From: Flavobacteriaceae bacterium YJPT1-3
GTDB lineage: Bacteria > Bacteroidota > Bacteroidia > Flavobacteriales > Flavobacteriaceae
Reading direction: 5' to 3'
Assembly: GCA_029866965.1 (NCBI GenBank)
Contig: CP123444.1
Span: forward strand, 1,653,501 to 1,717,500
DNA: 64,000 bases
A model generated the notes under the pieces. That model was given only the letters and a program-made list of their open reading frames with translations. It did no database searches and was not told where the DNA came from. Positions 18,836 through 27,675 of the stretch are shown here, one piece after another. Every line of letters starts with the position of its first letter. Within the stretch, counting starts at the first letter, position 1. A program made the translations under genes and the position numbers.

Positions 18836-19351
18836 CTAGAGTTCTTTTAATTGCGATTTCATTTTATCTAAAGCCCCGTAAAGTCGCTTCTCCACTGCCT
18901 TTCGAGAGATTCCCAATAGCGCTGCAATTTCTTTGTGGCGTTTTCCTTCGGCACGATTCAAAAGGAAGACTTCCCGTTGTGCATCGGTCAGCGTGGCTAG
19001 CGCACGCTTGTATTTCTCATGATATTCTTTTTCTTCCAATAAGAACTGCGGGTCATAGTGATCTTTTTGACTACTGACCTGAGCTTCATGCTCGCGAACC
19101 ACCTTTAAGTGTTTGTAGGCATTAAGCATGAGGTTATTCCCAATGGTAAATACAAAGCTTTTCGCTTTATCTGGAGTTACTTTCTTGCAATTTTGCCATA
19201 GCTTGACAAAAGCTTCCTGTGCCTTATCCATGGGATCCAATTGGTCTCCATACCGGTGATAGAGAAATTGATACAGATTTTCCGCATGGAGATTAAAGAG
19301 TGTGCGATAAACCTTTTCCTCACAAACGTCTTTTTCAGGGGTCTCACTCAT
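18836..19351 (-). CDS. ECF RNA polymerase sigma factor, FecI-like
   Basis: 171 aa. Region 2 (AQEAFVKLWQN) and region 4 with an HTH (HKEIAALLGISRKAVEKRLYGAL) are clear; there is no sigma region 1 or 3. It is released by the FecR-like protein when the outer-membrane receptor binds substrate, then transcribes its target genes. The 91-base gap to the divergent acidic lipoprotein gene probably carries both promoters, suggesting that lipoprotein as a regulated target. Confidence 0.94.
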   Translation of the reverse strand: MSETPEKDVCEEKVYRTLFNLHAENLYQFLYHRYGDQLDPMDKAQEAFVKLWQNCKKVTPDKAKSFVFTIGNNLMLNAYKHLKVVREHEAQVSSQKDHYDPQFLLEEKEYHEKYKRALATLTDAQREVFLLNRAEGKRHKEIAALLGISRKAVEKRLYGALDKMKSQLKEL

Positions 19352-19442
19352 GGAAGCATTTTTTTTTCATCCTTTGGGTAGGAATTCGAGCGTTTGAGTT
19401 GTTTTATGGATAGAAATGTATTTAAAACTTAAAATTCAACAC

Positions 19443-20912
19443 ATGAAAGATATAAGAAAAATTATTGCAGTGCTGCTTCTTTTAGGAAGTGGGCTCTTTT
19501 TTTCGTGTCAGGATGAGCTCGTGGAGATCAATGATGAGACTTCCCAGTTCAACTTAAGCGACCAGGCAAAAAACTTACTTTTAAACATTGCCAAGAATGA
19601 CGGTAGTGGGGATAATATTGTTGATGGAGCTAGCTGTTTTGAGGTCAAGCTTCCATTTTCTGTTATTGTCAACGGTTCAGAACTTCTGATAGAAGATGAA
19701 GACGATTATGAAGTGATCGAGGCACTATTCGAGCAATTTTCAGATGATTTAGATGAATTGCAGATCGTATACCCGGTCACAATCATATTTGAAGACTATT
19801 CAGAAGCTGTTGTCGAGAATGACGCGCAACTTGCTGAGTTTGCTGCTCAATGCGGTGGTGAAAACGAAGAAGACGATGATATTGAATGTATCGACTTCAA
19901 CTACCCTATCACATTCTCTGTATTTGACGCCAATGATGATGTCAGTACGGTAACGGTGAACAGCGACAAGGAGCTCTTGGAATTCATTTTAAGCATCGGA
20001 ACTAATGATGTGATAAGCGTTGGTTTCCCGATCACCTTTACGCTTTCAGATGGCTCCACAGTTACGGCTGAGGATGCTGACCAATTGGAGCAGATCATTA
20101 TTGATGCTAGTGACGATTGCGATGAAGATGATGACAACGACTTTGATGATGACGACAACAATGATATCACCGCTGAAGAATTGATAGCACTATTACAAGG
20201 TTGTGAGTATGAGATCGATAAGTTCAAATTGGGCAACGACAGCGATAATAAGCGTTACGAAGGGTTTGTAATCACCTTTGGAGAAGATGGAATCGTACGT
20301 GCCGATGATGGCGTTGACCTTTATGAAGGAGAATACGCAGTGATTGAAGATGGTGATAAACTCTATCTCGAATTAGTCATGGAAGAAGGTTTCTTTGATG
20401 ATATCAACGATAAGTGGAAACTGCACGTCATTGCTGGAGGAGACAGTGATAATGTGAAGCTGGATTTCCGTAATGGTAAGAATCGTATTCGCTTTGAATC
20501 CAAATGTAAATTTGATGATGATGATGATGACGATGAGAATGAAGAGGAAGGTTCTGATTTTTCGGCTGGAGAAGTCGCCGACTTATTGACTGGCTGTGAT
20601 TTTCAGATCGATCAATTCCGATTAGGAGACGAGCAGGATGACGAGCGCTTTGCAGGCTATGTCTTCACTTTTGGAGTTGAGGGCGCTGTAGAAGCTGCTT
20701 CAGGAGACGAAGTGGTTAGCGGTAGCTATACGCTGGTACAGGATGGAGACTATGTGTACTTCACTCTTGAAATGGACGAGCCGCTCACCGACCTAAATGA
20801 CACCTGGAAATTGGATGAGGTAGAATTTGAGAATGACGGCCAACAAGTGAAACTCAAATTTGAAATAAACGATAACCGCGTGCGATTTGAATCGCTGTGT
20901 GGAGACGAATAG
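19443..20912 (+). CDS. Very acidic lipoprotein with two pairs of internal repeats
   Basis: 489 aa. A lipoprotein signal peptide (LLLLGSGLFFSC) places the acylated Cys at about residue 22. The mature chain is dominated by Asp and Glu, including runs such as DEDDDNDFDDDDNND and FDDDDDDDENEEE. Two repeat types occur in A-A-B-B order: type A is about 75 aa with a Cys at each end and YPVTI/FPITF strands; type B is about 110 aa with LLxGC, FxLG, FxFGxxG, WKL and RFES marks. I recognise no named family. The acid clusters could bind Ca2+ or other cations. Placement opposite a sigma/anti-sigma/TonB receptor unit suggests a surface partner or capture protein. An earlier in-frame ATG at 19416 would spoil the signal peptide. 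Confidence 0.85.
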   Translation: MKDIRKIIAVLLLLGSGLFFSCQDELVEINDETSQFNLSDQAKNLLLNIAKNDGSGDNIVDGASCFEVKLPFSVIVNGSELLIEDEDDYEVIEALFEQFSDDLDELQIVYPVTIIFEDYSEAVVENDAQLAEFAAQCGGENEEDDDIECIDFNYPITFSVFDANDDVSTVTVNSDKELLEFILSIGTNDVISVGFPITFTLSDGSTVTAEDADQLEQIIIDASDDCDEDDDNDFDDDDNNDITAEELIALLQGCEYEIDKFKLGNDSDNKRYEGFVITFGEDGIVRADDGVDLYEGEYAVIEDGDKLYLELVMEEGFFDDINDKWKLHVIAGGDSDNVKLDFRNGKNRIRFESKCKFDDDDDDDENEEEGSDFSAGEVADLLTGCDFQIDQFRLGDEQDDERFAGYVFTFGVEGAVEAASGDEVVSGSYTLVQDGDYVYFTLEMDEPLTDLNDTWKLDEVEFENDGQQVKLKFEINDNRVRFESLCGDE

Positions 20913-21067
20913 AAGGAGCAAGCTGATGGTTAGTTTGTGTTTGTTAGATGAATTTATTTTTCAAAGACTGTTTCAAAAAACGCCCAACAGCTAAGTATTA
21001 AATGGTCAGTGCGGTAGTAAGTCCCCTAAATTAATTGCTACCGCGCTCGAAAAATAAATGATCCGTG

Positions 21068-21096
21068 AAAACCGCCTCTTTTGAGGCGGTTTTTTA
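21068..21096 (+). terminator. Terminator before ffh
   Basis: AAAACCGCCTC-TTTT-GAGGCGGTTTT stem followed by Ts. The 250-base gap from 20913 holds no gene that I can see besides this terminator and the ffh promoter box. Confidence 0.9.
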
Positions 21097-21133
21097 TTGT
21101 GCCTTGGCGTCGGGCTAATCGTCTATTATTCTT

Positions 21134-21141
21134 TAAATTTG
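21134..21141 (+). promoter_or_regulatory. TAnnTTTG -7 box for ffh
   Basis: TAAATTTG, exact consensus, 21 bases before the ATG at 21163; it excludes the in-frame start at 21097. Confidence 0.7.
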
Positions 21142-21162
21142 CACTTCAAATTCACCCATATT

Positions 21163-22491
21163 ATGTTCGATAATTTAAGCGACAAACTCGATAAAGCCTT
21201 ACATGTCCTCAAAGGCCACGGGCAGATCACAGAAATCAACGTTGCCGAGACCCTAAAGGAAGTGCGCAGAGCACTCATCGATGCTGATGTTAACTACAAA
21301 ACAGCTAAAGATTTTACGAACACGGTTAAAGAAAAGGCCTTAGGTCAGAATGTACTGACCAGTCTGAAACCGGGACAGTTGATGGTCAAACTCGTCAAAG
21401 ATGAGTTGGCAGAACTCATGGGCGGGGAAGCTGCTGAACTGGATCTTTCCGGTTCGCCCACAGTGATCCTGATGTCCGGATTACAAGGGTCGGGTAAGAC
21501 CACCTTCTCCGGTAAGCTGGCCAATTTCCTGAAGAAGAAAAAAGGGAAGAATCCCCTATTGGTGGCGGGAGATGTGTACCGCCCTGCGGCTATCGATCAG
21601 CTCCATGTGGTAGGAGATCAGATTGGAGTGCCTGTGTTTTCGGATAAAGAAAACAAGAACCCGGTTTCCATTGCGGAGCAAGGGATCGCTTTCGCGAAAG
21701 CGAATAATCACAATGTTGTGATCGTCGATACGGCAGGTCGTCTTGCGGTCGATCAGGTCATGATGAACGAGATCGCCCAAATACACGAAGCGGTAGGGCC
21801 CCAAGAGACTCTTTTCGTGGTAGACTCCATGACCGGTCAGGATGCCGTCAACACCGCCAAAGCCTTTAATGATGTACTGGATTTCAACGGGGTCGTACTG
21901 ACCAAACTGGATGGTGATACCCGCGGGGGAGCGGCCTTATCCATTAAATCGGTGGTGAACAAGCCCATCAAGTTCATCGGTACCGGTGAAAAGATGGAAG
22001 CCATTGATGTCTTCTATCCGGAGCGAATGGCTGACCGTATCTTGGGTATGGGAGATGTGGTATCGCTGGTGGAGCGCGCGCAGGAACAGTATGATGAAGA
22101 AGAAGCACGCCGTATTCAAAAGAAGATCGCCAAAAATCAATTTGGTTTTGATGATTTCCTGAGCCAGATTCAACAGGTAAAGAAGATGGGGAATATGAAA
22201 GACCTTTTAGGCATGATTCCCGGTGCCGGAAAGGCTATGAAGAATATGGATATTGACGACGATGCCTTCAAACATATTGAAGCCATTATTCACAGCATGA
22301 CCCCGGAGGAGCGCTCGAATCCTTCCTTAATGAATGCGAGCCGCAAACGGCGCATCAGTAAAGGTTCAGGGACTTCGGTTCAGGAAGTCAACCAATTGCT
22401 CAAACAGTTCACTCAAATGAGCAAGATGATGAAGATGATGCAAGGAGGCGGTGGCCGCAAGATGATGCAGATGATGCAAGGCATGCGATAA
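21163..22491 (+). CDS. ffh: Signal recognition particle protein Ffh
   Basis: 442 aa SRP54-type GTPase that binds signal sequences and 4.5S RNA and delivers ribosomes to FtsY. N domain (residues 1-85), then the G domain: P-loop GLQGSGKTTFSGKLA, DTAGRLAVD and TKLDGDTRGGAALS. The C-terminal M domain is Met-rich (RNPSLMNASRKRRIS region for RNA binding, then a KMMKMMQGGGG tail). A 16-bp palindrome copy falls in the G domain as Ala-Phe-Ala-Lys-Ala. The start MFDNLSDKLDKAL is the family start. folD follows by 39 bases. Confidence 0.97.
   Translation: MFDNLSDKLDKALHVLKGHGQITEINVAETLKEVRRALIDADVNYKTAKDFTNTVKEKALGQNVLTSLKPGQLMVKLVKDELAELMGGEAAELDLSGSPTVILMSGLQGSGKTTFSGKLANFLKKKKGKNPLLVAGDVYRPAAIDQLHVVGDQIGVPVFSDKENKNPVSIAEQGIAFAKANNHNVVIVDTAGRLAVDQVMMNEIAQIHEAVGPQETLFVVDSMTGQDAVNTAKAFNDVLDFNGVVLTKLDGDTRGGAALSIKSVVNKPIKFIGTGEKMEAIDVFYPERMADRILGMGDVVSLVERAQEQYDEEEARRIQKKIAKNQFGFDDFLSQIQQVKKMGNMKDLLGMIPGAGKAMKNMDIDDDAFKHIEAIIHSMTPEERSNPSLMNASRKRRISKGSGTSVQEVNQLLKQFTQMSKMMKMMQGGGGRKMMQMMQGMR
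21688..21703. repeat. Iterated palindrome copy 3 (16 bp)
   Basis: CGCTTTCGCGAAAGCG inside ffh; read as Ala-Phe-Ala-Lys-Ala. Confidence 0.95.
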
Positions 22492-22530
22492 GCGAATAGA
22501 TCAAGCACACTAACTCATATACACCCACTC

Positions 22531-23421
22531 ATGACCATACTGGACGGAAAAAAAGTTGCTAACGACATTAAAAATGAGATCACCGCTGAGGTTGATAAAA
22601 TGCGCGAGCGCGGGGAGAAAGTGCCCCATTTGGCCGCTATAATCGTAGGGAATGACGGCGCCAGTTTGACCTATGTAGGGAGTAAAGTACGCTCTTGTGA
22701 GCGCGTGGGTTTTGAATCTACCTTGATTAAAATGTCCAGTACGACCAGCGAATTGGAGTTGTTGGATAAAATCGAGGAATTGAACGCGAACTCTGACATT
22801 GACGGTTTTATCGTTCAGCTCCCATTACCACCACAGATCGACACTCAGAAAGTACTGATGGCCGTAGACCCGGATAAGGATGTGGATGGTTTCCATCCCA
22901 CCAATTTCGGTCGGATGGCCTTGGACATGAGTACCTTTATCCCGGCCACCCCTTTCGGGATCCTCGAATTGATCGAGCGCTACAATGTGCAGACGCAAGG
23001 TAAACATACGGTCGTGATTGGTCGAAGTCATATTGTGGGTCGTCCCATGAGCATCTTAATGGGGAGAAAAGGTTTCCCGGGAAATTCAACGGTCACCCTG
23101 ACCCATAGCCACACCAAAAATATCACGCAGATCACCTCTCAGGCCGATATCATCATTACTGCTTTGGGAGTACCCGGTTTCCTCAAGGCTGAAATGGTGA
23201 AAGACGATGCTGTAATCATAGATGTTGGCATTACCCGGGTTCCGGACGAATCTAAAGAAAAGGGGTACTATATCACGGGAGACGTCGACTTTGACGAAGT
23301 GAGTAAAAAGGCGAGCTTCATTACTCCGGTTCCGGGAGGTGTAGGTCCTATGACTATAGCTATGTTATTGAAGAATACTCTTTTGGCCAGAGAGCGGCAT
23401 CGTGCGGCGGCTAAGAGATAA
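22531..23421 (+). CDS. folD: Methylenetetrahydrofolate dehydrogenase/cyclohydrolase
   Basis: 296 aa bifunctional one-carbon enzyme of the cytoplasm. It oxidises 5,10-methylene-THF and hydrolyses 5,10-methenyl-THF. Motifs: catalytic Tyr/Lys in TYVGSKVRSC, IVQLPLPPQI, the DVDGFHPTNFGR loop, the NADP-binding GRSHIVGRPM and the closing PGGVGPMTIAMLL. It follows ffh on the same strand at 39 bases, so likely co-transcribed. Confidence 0.97.
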   Translation: MTILDGKKVANDIKNEITAEVDKMRERGEKVPHLAAIIVGNDGASLTYVGSKVRSCERVGFESTLIKMSSTTSELELLDKIEELNANSDIDGFIVQLPLPPQIDTQKVLMAVDPDKDVDGFHPTNFGRMALDMSTFIPATPFGILELIERYNVQTQGKHTVVIGRSHIVGRPMSILMGRKGFPGNSTVTLTHSHTKNITQITSQADIIITALGVPGFLKAEMVKDDAVIIDVGITRVPDESKEKGYYITGDVDFDEVSKKASFITPVPGGVGPMTIAMLLKNTLLARERHRAAAKR

Positions 23422-23424
23422 GAT

Positions 23425-24186
23425 CTATCGTAGGGTAGGAGCCTTGGAAAGATGCTCGTTATTTTCTCTTATTTGTTGATCCAGTACTTTACTCTCGGCT
23501 AAAGCCTGATCAATTAACTCCTGATCTTCTGCGGTCATCGATTTAGCTCTCAGCAAATTTAACGATAGCTGAATATTGGTAATGGGATGCCGGATATTGT
23601 GCGATTGATTGAATAATGCCAGTTCTAATTTTTTATTTTGCTTCTGGAGCGTGTTGATAGCAGGAATAAAAATGAAAAATAACTCAGCGAACAGGATGAG
23701 CATGGCAAAGATGGCAAGAAAGAGTTCGAGTTTTTTAAATTCCATTAATTTTTCTCGATTGTAGTCTTCATAGGCAAAGACAAAATCATTCATTTGTCGT
23801 AAAAAATCAAGTTGTTGCTCTGCGGTTTGATCAAGGTTTTCGCTGGTGGGCGCTGCCTCATATTGAGTTAAGGCATTCATGAATAATTGAAACTTTTGAT
23901 CTACCTTTAGATAGTCTTCACTAAAATCTAAAGGGAGTTTATTCAAACCAAGCGTATCGCTACCCGATTTTAAAGCTCGATGTACCTTAGTCAGTTCTTG
24001 CCTTTGTTCATCTCTCTGTGCAAGGGAATTAGTAGAAGCCAGTAAGCTATTTTTCATAATTGCTTGAGAAAGCATACGCTGCCTGCCGGCTAAATTGATC
24101 AGACGGCCATCGGCTTCTAAATTATCTATGGCATTATGAATCATAATCTGCGAAAGTACGGTCAATCCTACGATTGTACAGAACAT
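23425..24186 (-). CDS. Sensor-like membrane protein: PilJ/NarX-type domain plus HisKA-like helix, no ATPase domain
   Basis: 253 aa as read. After the first membrane helix comes a four-helix PilJ/NarX-type sensor stretch (LINLAGRQRMLSQAIMKNSL, typical LAGRQRMLSQ motif), a second helix around residues 155-175, and a dimerisation-type helix with SHNIRHPITNIQLSL, where the His position matches HisKA. The chain then stops; no HATPase_c domain. The first in-frame ATG (24186) cuts into the first membrane helix. Just upstream, an ATG at 24221 would give the ideal start Met-Arg-Lys-Lys-Arg but is one base out of frame across an A7 run (24210-24216). A start or sequencing problem, or a slippage site, is likely. 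A full-length kinase is excluded by the early 3' end. Confidence 0.7.
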   Translation of the reverse strand: MFCTIVGLTVLSQIMIHNAIDNLEADGRLINLAGRQRMLSQAIMKNSLLASTNSLAQRDEQRQELTKVHRALKSGSDTLGLNKLPLDFSEDYLKVDQKFQLFMNALTQYEAAPTSENLDQTAEQQLDFLRQMNDFVFAYEDYNREKLMEFKKLELFLAIFAMLILFAELFFIFIPAINTLQKQNKKLELALFNQSHNIRHPITNIQLSLNLLRAKSMTAEDQELIDQALAESKVLDQQIRENNEHLSKAPTLR

Positions 24187-24259
24187 GATCGTATAGGCAA
24201 TCGCGAGTCTTTTTTTCTCATGGCTAGGGCTCCAATACTCACGGCTAAGATACTTATTT

Positions 24260-25015
24260 TTAGGAATTGATATTTCTAGACATCTTCAACTCGGCAGCAT
24301 AGGCCGCACCAATAATGCCTGCGTGATTCTTGGTATGAGCCTGAAGAATGGGGACAGAAGTAGTCAGTTTGTGTCGGAATTCGTCCAGATGCTTACTGGC
24401 ACCGCCACCGATGATAAAAAGGTCAGGAGAGCAAAATTCTGTAATACGATGTAAAAAATAATTTACTCGCTCTCCCCATTCTGCATAGCTCAACCCTTTC
24501 TTCTTCATGACCGCCCGGGAGGCGTACTCTTCGATAATTCCTTTCTTGTACGGAAGTTGACCCAATTCAACATTAGGTATGAGTTGACCGTCATAAAATA
24601 ATCCGCTGCCAATTCCGGTTCCCAGAGTAAGGGTGATGACCAATCCTTTTTTGTCCTGTCCCACGCCATAATGCATTTCGGCCAGCCCTGCGGCATCCGC
24701 ATCATTGATCACGGTGACGGGCAGCCCTAAGTATTTTTCGAAGAGCGCGTCCACTTGTACCCCTTCCCACTTGGGATGAAGATTACTGTACTGCATGGCT
24801 TTCCCGTTGACGATTACCGTTGGGAAGCCTACACCAACAGGTCCTTTCCAATCAAAATGGTCTACGATCTGCTGCACGGTTTCAGCGATGGCTTTAGGCT
24901 TGGCAGGACGAGGTGTCGGAATGCGATAGCGTTCTGCCAGGTATTCCTCGGTCTCCAGATTAACCGGAGCCCCTTTTATACCGGTTCCGCCAACGTCAAT
25001 GCCTAAAACTTCCAT
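24260..25015 (-). CDS. ppgK: Polyphosphate glucokinase (ROK family)
   Basis: 251 aa. It phosphorylates glucose with polyphosphate (or ATP). The ROK phosphate loop LGIDVGGTGIKGAPV, the RIPTPRPAKP segment, GVGFPTVI, VINDADAAGLAE (sugar-binding) and LGTGIGSGLF are all typical for PpgK; it lacks the zinc-binding ROK Cys cluster, as PpgK does. Cytoplasmic. It stands alone on the reverse strand between the sensor-like gene and an AI-2E-type permease. Confidence 0.92.
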   Translation of the reverse strand: MEVLGIDVGGTGIKGAPVNLETEEYLAERYRIPTPRPAKPKAIAETVQQIVDHFDWKGPVGVGFPTVIVNGKAMQYSNLHPKWEGVQVDALFEKYLGLPVTVINDADAAGLAEMHYGVGQDKKGLVITLTLGTGIGSGLFYDGQLIPNVELGQLPYKKGIIEEYASRAVMKKKGLSYAEWGERVNYFLHRITEFCSPDLFIIGGGASKHLDEFRHKLTTSVPILQAHTKNHAGIIGAAYAAELKMSRNINS

Positions 25016-25079
25016 AGTATGTGCTTTGGTACGGCTGCAAAAATAAGGAAACGAAGAAAATTTAGAGAAGGGTTGTCCA

Positions 25080-26114
25080 TTACATCGTATTCTCGTCAGA
25101 AGCAGGTGGATTCTTTCCGTACTCTTGTTTATAAATTTTAACCATGATCAGGAAAATACTGACCAATATGGGGCCAAAGATCAAGCCGATAAACCCGAAA
25201 AGTGGCAAGCCCACCAAGACTCCAAACAAAGTGACCAGTGGATGTAAATCTGCGAGTTTCTTTTGAATGATCAGTCGGAAAAAATTATCAGTCGATCCCA
25301 CTACTACTAAGCCATATAGGGCCATAAAAATCGCCTGACCCACATGGCCGTTGGAATACAAGATGATACATACGGGCACGATACCTAAAGCTGTTCCTAC
25401 AAAAGGAATGGTAGACCCCAGAGCCGTAATGGTAAACCAGAAAAAGGGATTATTGATATCGAGAAACAAGAAAGCGATCAAAGCCACAAGACCTTGAAAG
25501 ATTGCGACCAGCGGGATACCTATCGCATTGGATTTTATTAATTCTACCGCATCCTCGCCGATCAATTTCAAATTGCTGCTGCTAAGCGGAATGTATTCCA
25601 ATAGGGATTCCTTCAAGGCCCTTCGGTTGGTCAGCATATAGTACAATAGAAAATACAATATACCTACCGCGATAGATGCATTGAAGGTACCTCCGGCCAG
25701 GGACTCCAGATTATTACTCAGCCAATTAGAGATTTGGGAAGGATCAATTGCATCAGTCACCGGTATACCCATGTAGTTCTCCGCCAGGGCTAGATTTTCC
25801 TTCACGATTCCAACCACCTGCTCACTGCTGGCTACAGCCTGAGAAATTTTAGACGAGAGCATGATGGCCATAAAGGCAATGGGGACCAAGATCACAATGA
25901 GAGACAGGAACATGAGAAACAAGGCGGCCAGAGTGGGACTCCAACCTCGTCGCACCAGCTTTGCCTGAAAGCCCCGCATCAATACGTAAAGGGTAATGGC
26001 ACCTAAGATACCCGAGAGATAAGTAGTCAGCTGTTGAAATATGAGAATCGCCAAAAGGATGATCAGGGCGATTAAAAAGCTTTGACGAATTAAGGCGGGT
26101 CTGATGGGAGCCAT
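25080..26114 (-). CDS. AI-2E family (PerM-type) membrane permease
   Basis: 344 aa with about eight membrane segments. The family (PF01594 type) was named for autoinducer-2 export, but members include Na+/H+ antiporters, so the substrate is open. Characteristic parts: paired N-terminal helices (LIALIILLAILIFQQL), a central soluble stretch with AVDLIKSNAIGIPLVA-like sequence, the IPFVGTALGIVPV loop and the C-terminal GLIFGPILVSIFLIM helix. Six bases separate it from the upstream VOC gene, so they form one unit. Confidence 0.9.
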   Translation of the reverse strand: MAPIRPALIRQSFLIALIILLAILIFQQLTTYLSGILGAITLYVLMRGFQAKLVRRGWSPTLAALFLMFLSLIVILVPIAFMAIMLSSKISQAVASSEQVVGIVKENLALAENYMGIPVTDAIDPSQISNWLSNNLESLAGGTFNASIAVGILYFLLYYMLTNRRALKESLLEYIPLSSSNLKLIGEDAVELIKSNAIGIPLVAIFQGLVALIAFLFLDINNPFFWFTITALGSTIPFVGTALGIVPVCIILYSNGHVGQAIFMALYGLVVVGSTDNFFRLIIQKKLADLHPLVTLFGVLVGLPLFGFIGLIFGPILVSIFLIMVKIYKQEYGKNPPASDENTM

Positions 26115-26119
26115 GCGAT

Positions 26120-26542
26120 TTAGGTGGCAAAAAGCTGTGAACGATCTTTAAACGCTTTGAATTCAAGGGCGTTTCCACAAGGATCATAGAAAAACAAGGT
26201 CGCTTGCTCACCGGGCTGCCCCTTGAACCGAATGTAGGGTTCGATGATAAATTCTACTTCGTCTTCAATGCGTTTCGCGAAAGCAAAAAAATCATCCCAA
26301 TCAAGCACGACGCCAAAATGAGGTACCGGCACCGATTTCCCGTCGACTTCGTTGTGATGTGTGGAAGCCGATTCTTCTTTGGGTTTGTAATGAATGACCA
26401 ATTGATGTCCGAAAAAATCAAAATCCACCCAATGGTCATCGCTGCGGCCCTCCTGTAACTGAAGAATATCGCGATAAAATTTTCTTGCTTTGGGGACATC
26501 ATCCACCGGAATGGCTAGATGAAAAGGAGAAAGGGCGCTCAT
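26120..26542 (-). CDS. VOC (glyoxalase/dioxygenase-like) superfamily protein
   Basis: 140 aa with two beta-alpha-beta-beta-beta modules. FHLAIPVDDVPKARKFY opens the first, and FFYDPCGNALEFKAF closes the second with the metal-ligand Glu. His in HLAIPV and Glu in LEFK are plausible metal ligands. Reaction unknown. It holds a degenerate copy of the iterated palindrome (core 26273-26282). Next to, and probably translated with, the AI-2E permease. Confidence 0.85.
   Translation of the reverse strand: MSALSPFHLAIPVDDVPKARKFYRDILQLQEGRSDDHWVDFDFFGHQLVIHYKPKEESASTHHNEVDGKSVPVPHFGVVLDWDDFFAFAKRIEDEVEFIIEPYIRFKGQPGEQATLFFYDPCGNALEFKAFKDRSQLFAT
26271..26284. repeat. Degenerate copy of the iterated palindrome
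   Basis: The 10-bp core TTTCGCGAAA (26273-26282) is perfect and the right arm keeps GC, while the left arm has CG instead of GC. Read as Phe-Ala-Lys in the VOC gene. Confidence 0.7.
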
Positions 26543-26614
26543 AGATGGTTTGTTTACAGTTAAAAGTACAAAACATCGCGCATAGGAAAACCTATAAAAA
26601 TTAAAAAGAATCTG

Positions 26615-26800
26615 TTATTGATTATCCATCCGGGTAATGAATAAGAGATGAGAAAATCCGGCAATGAATATGATCAGACCAATGATGCAGAGCAGCCAGG
26701 GATTGATACCCATGGCCACATCAAAAGTCATCCCGGAAACACCCAGAAAAAGGCCTCCCAATCCGGAAGCAATAAGCAGGTATGTGAATACTTTATACAT
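26615..26800 (-). CDS. Small two-helix membrane protein
   Basis: 61 aa from the ATG at 26800; the frame is open for 14 more codons, but MYKVFTYLLIASG starts cleanly with the first hydrophobic helix. A second helix lies at about residues 30-50. No family recognised. Confidence 0.6.
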   Translation of the reverse strand: MYKVFTYLLIASGLGGLFLGVSGMTFDVAMGINPWLLCIIGLIIFIAGFSHLLFITRMDNQ

Positions 26801-26930
26801 CCTGACAAAATTAAACAGCCGTATTGCACTAATACGACTCATTAACAGTCATTTATGGGTATTTTAGCGTGATTTTAGGAAATAATTGACCGCCTTAACA
26901 CTTCATTTGTAGTCCTTTTATGAACCTGAA

Positions 26931-27674
26931 TCAGCTGCGATTGTAACGGCTGGTTTTAGACGACTGGGCTACAGAATTTTTGAGTTCATTGAGTTCCTCA
27001 TCGCTTAGCTGGCGGTACTGACCCACCGGAAGGTCCAGCGTGATGTGCATGATGCGCACGCGCTTCAAGCGGGTCACCTGATAGCCCAAATGTTCGCACA
27101 TCCGGCGGATCTGACGGTTGAGACCTTGAGTCAGCACAATCCGAAAGCGCCGTTTACCGATGGCCTCCACCTCGCACTTACGCGTGATGGTGTCCAAAAT
27201 GGGAACGCCCTGGCTCATACGCTTGATGAATTCGGGGGTGACGGGTCGGTCGACATCCACGATATATTCTTTCTCATGGTAATTTCCGGCTCTTAAGATC
27301 TTATTGACAATATCTCCATCGTCAGTCAGCAGAATCAATCCTTCACTGGGTTTATCCAATCGCCCAATGGGGAAAATGCGAGTCGGGTAATTGATGTAGT
27401 CGATGATATTGTCAGGCTCCACCCGGGTATCTGTAGTACATACGATCCCCACCGGCTTATTAAAGGCCAGGTAGACCCGGTCTTCCTCTTGATCATTCAC
27501 AATCTTTTGTCCGTCCACTTTCACCACATCGCCAGGATTAACTTTGGTGCCCAATTCAGGTACCTCGTCATTAATGGTGACCCGGCCTTGCTCAATCAAT
27601 GTATCCGCCTTTCTACGGGAGCAGTACCCGGCTTCACTCAGGTATTTATTCAGACGGGTAGACGAAGTACTCAT
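26931..27674 (-). CDS. rluF: 23S rRNA pseudouridine synthase RluF-like
   Basis: 247 aa. An N-terminal S4 RNA-binding domain (RLNKYLSEAGYCSRRKAD) precedes the RsuA/RluF catalytic domain. The catalytic Asp is in PIGRLDKPSEGLILL. The segment GVPILDTITRKCEVE and QGLNRQIRRMCEHLGY are typical for the RluF branch rather than RluB or RsuA. It modifies U2604 (E. coli numbering) of 23S rRNA. One base separates it from the upstream hydrolase gene. Confidence 0.9.
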   Translation of the reverse strand: MSTSSTRLNKYLSEAGYCSRRKADTLIEQGRVTINDEVPELGTKVNPGDVVKVDGQKIVNDQEEDRVYLAFNKPVGIVCTTDTRVEPDNIIDYINYPTRIFPIGRLDKPSEGLILLTDDGDIVNKILRAGNYHEKEYIVDVDRPVTPEFIKRMSQGVPILDTITRKCEVEAIGKRRFRIVLTQGLNRQIRRMCEHLGYQVTRLKRVRIMHITLDLPVGQYRQLSDEELNELKNSVAQSSKTSRYNRS

Positions 27675-27675
27675 T

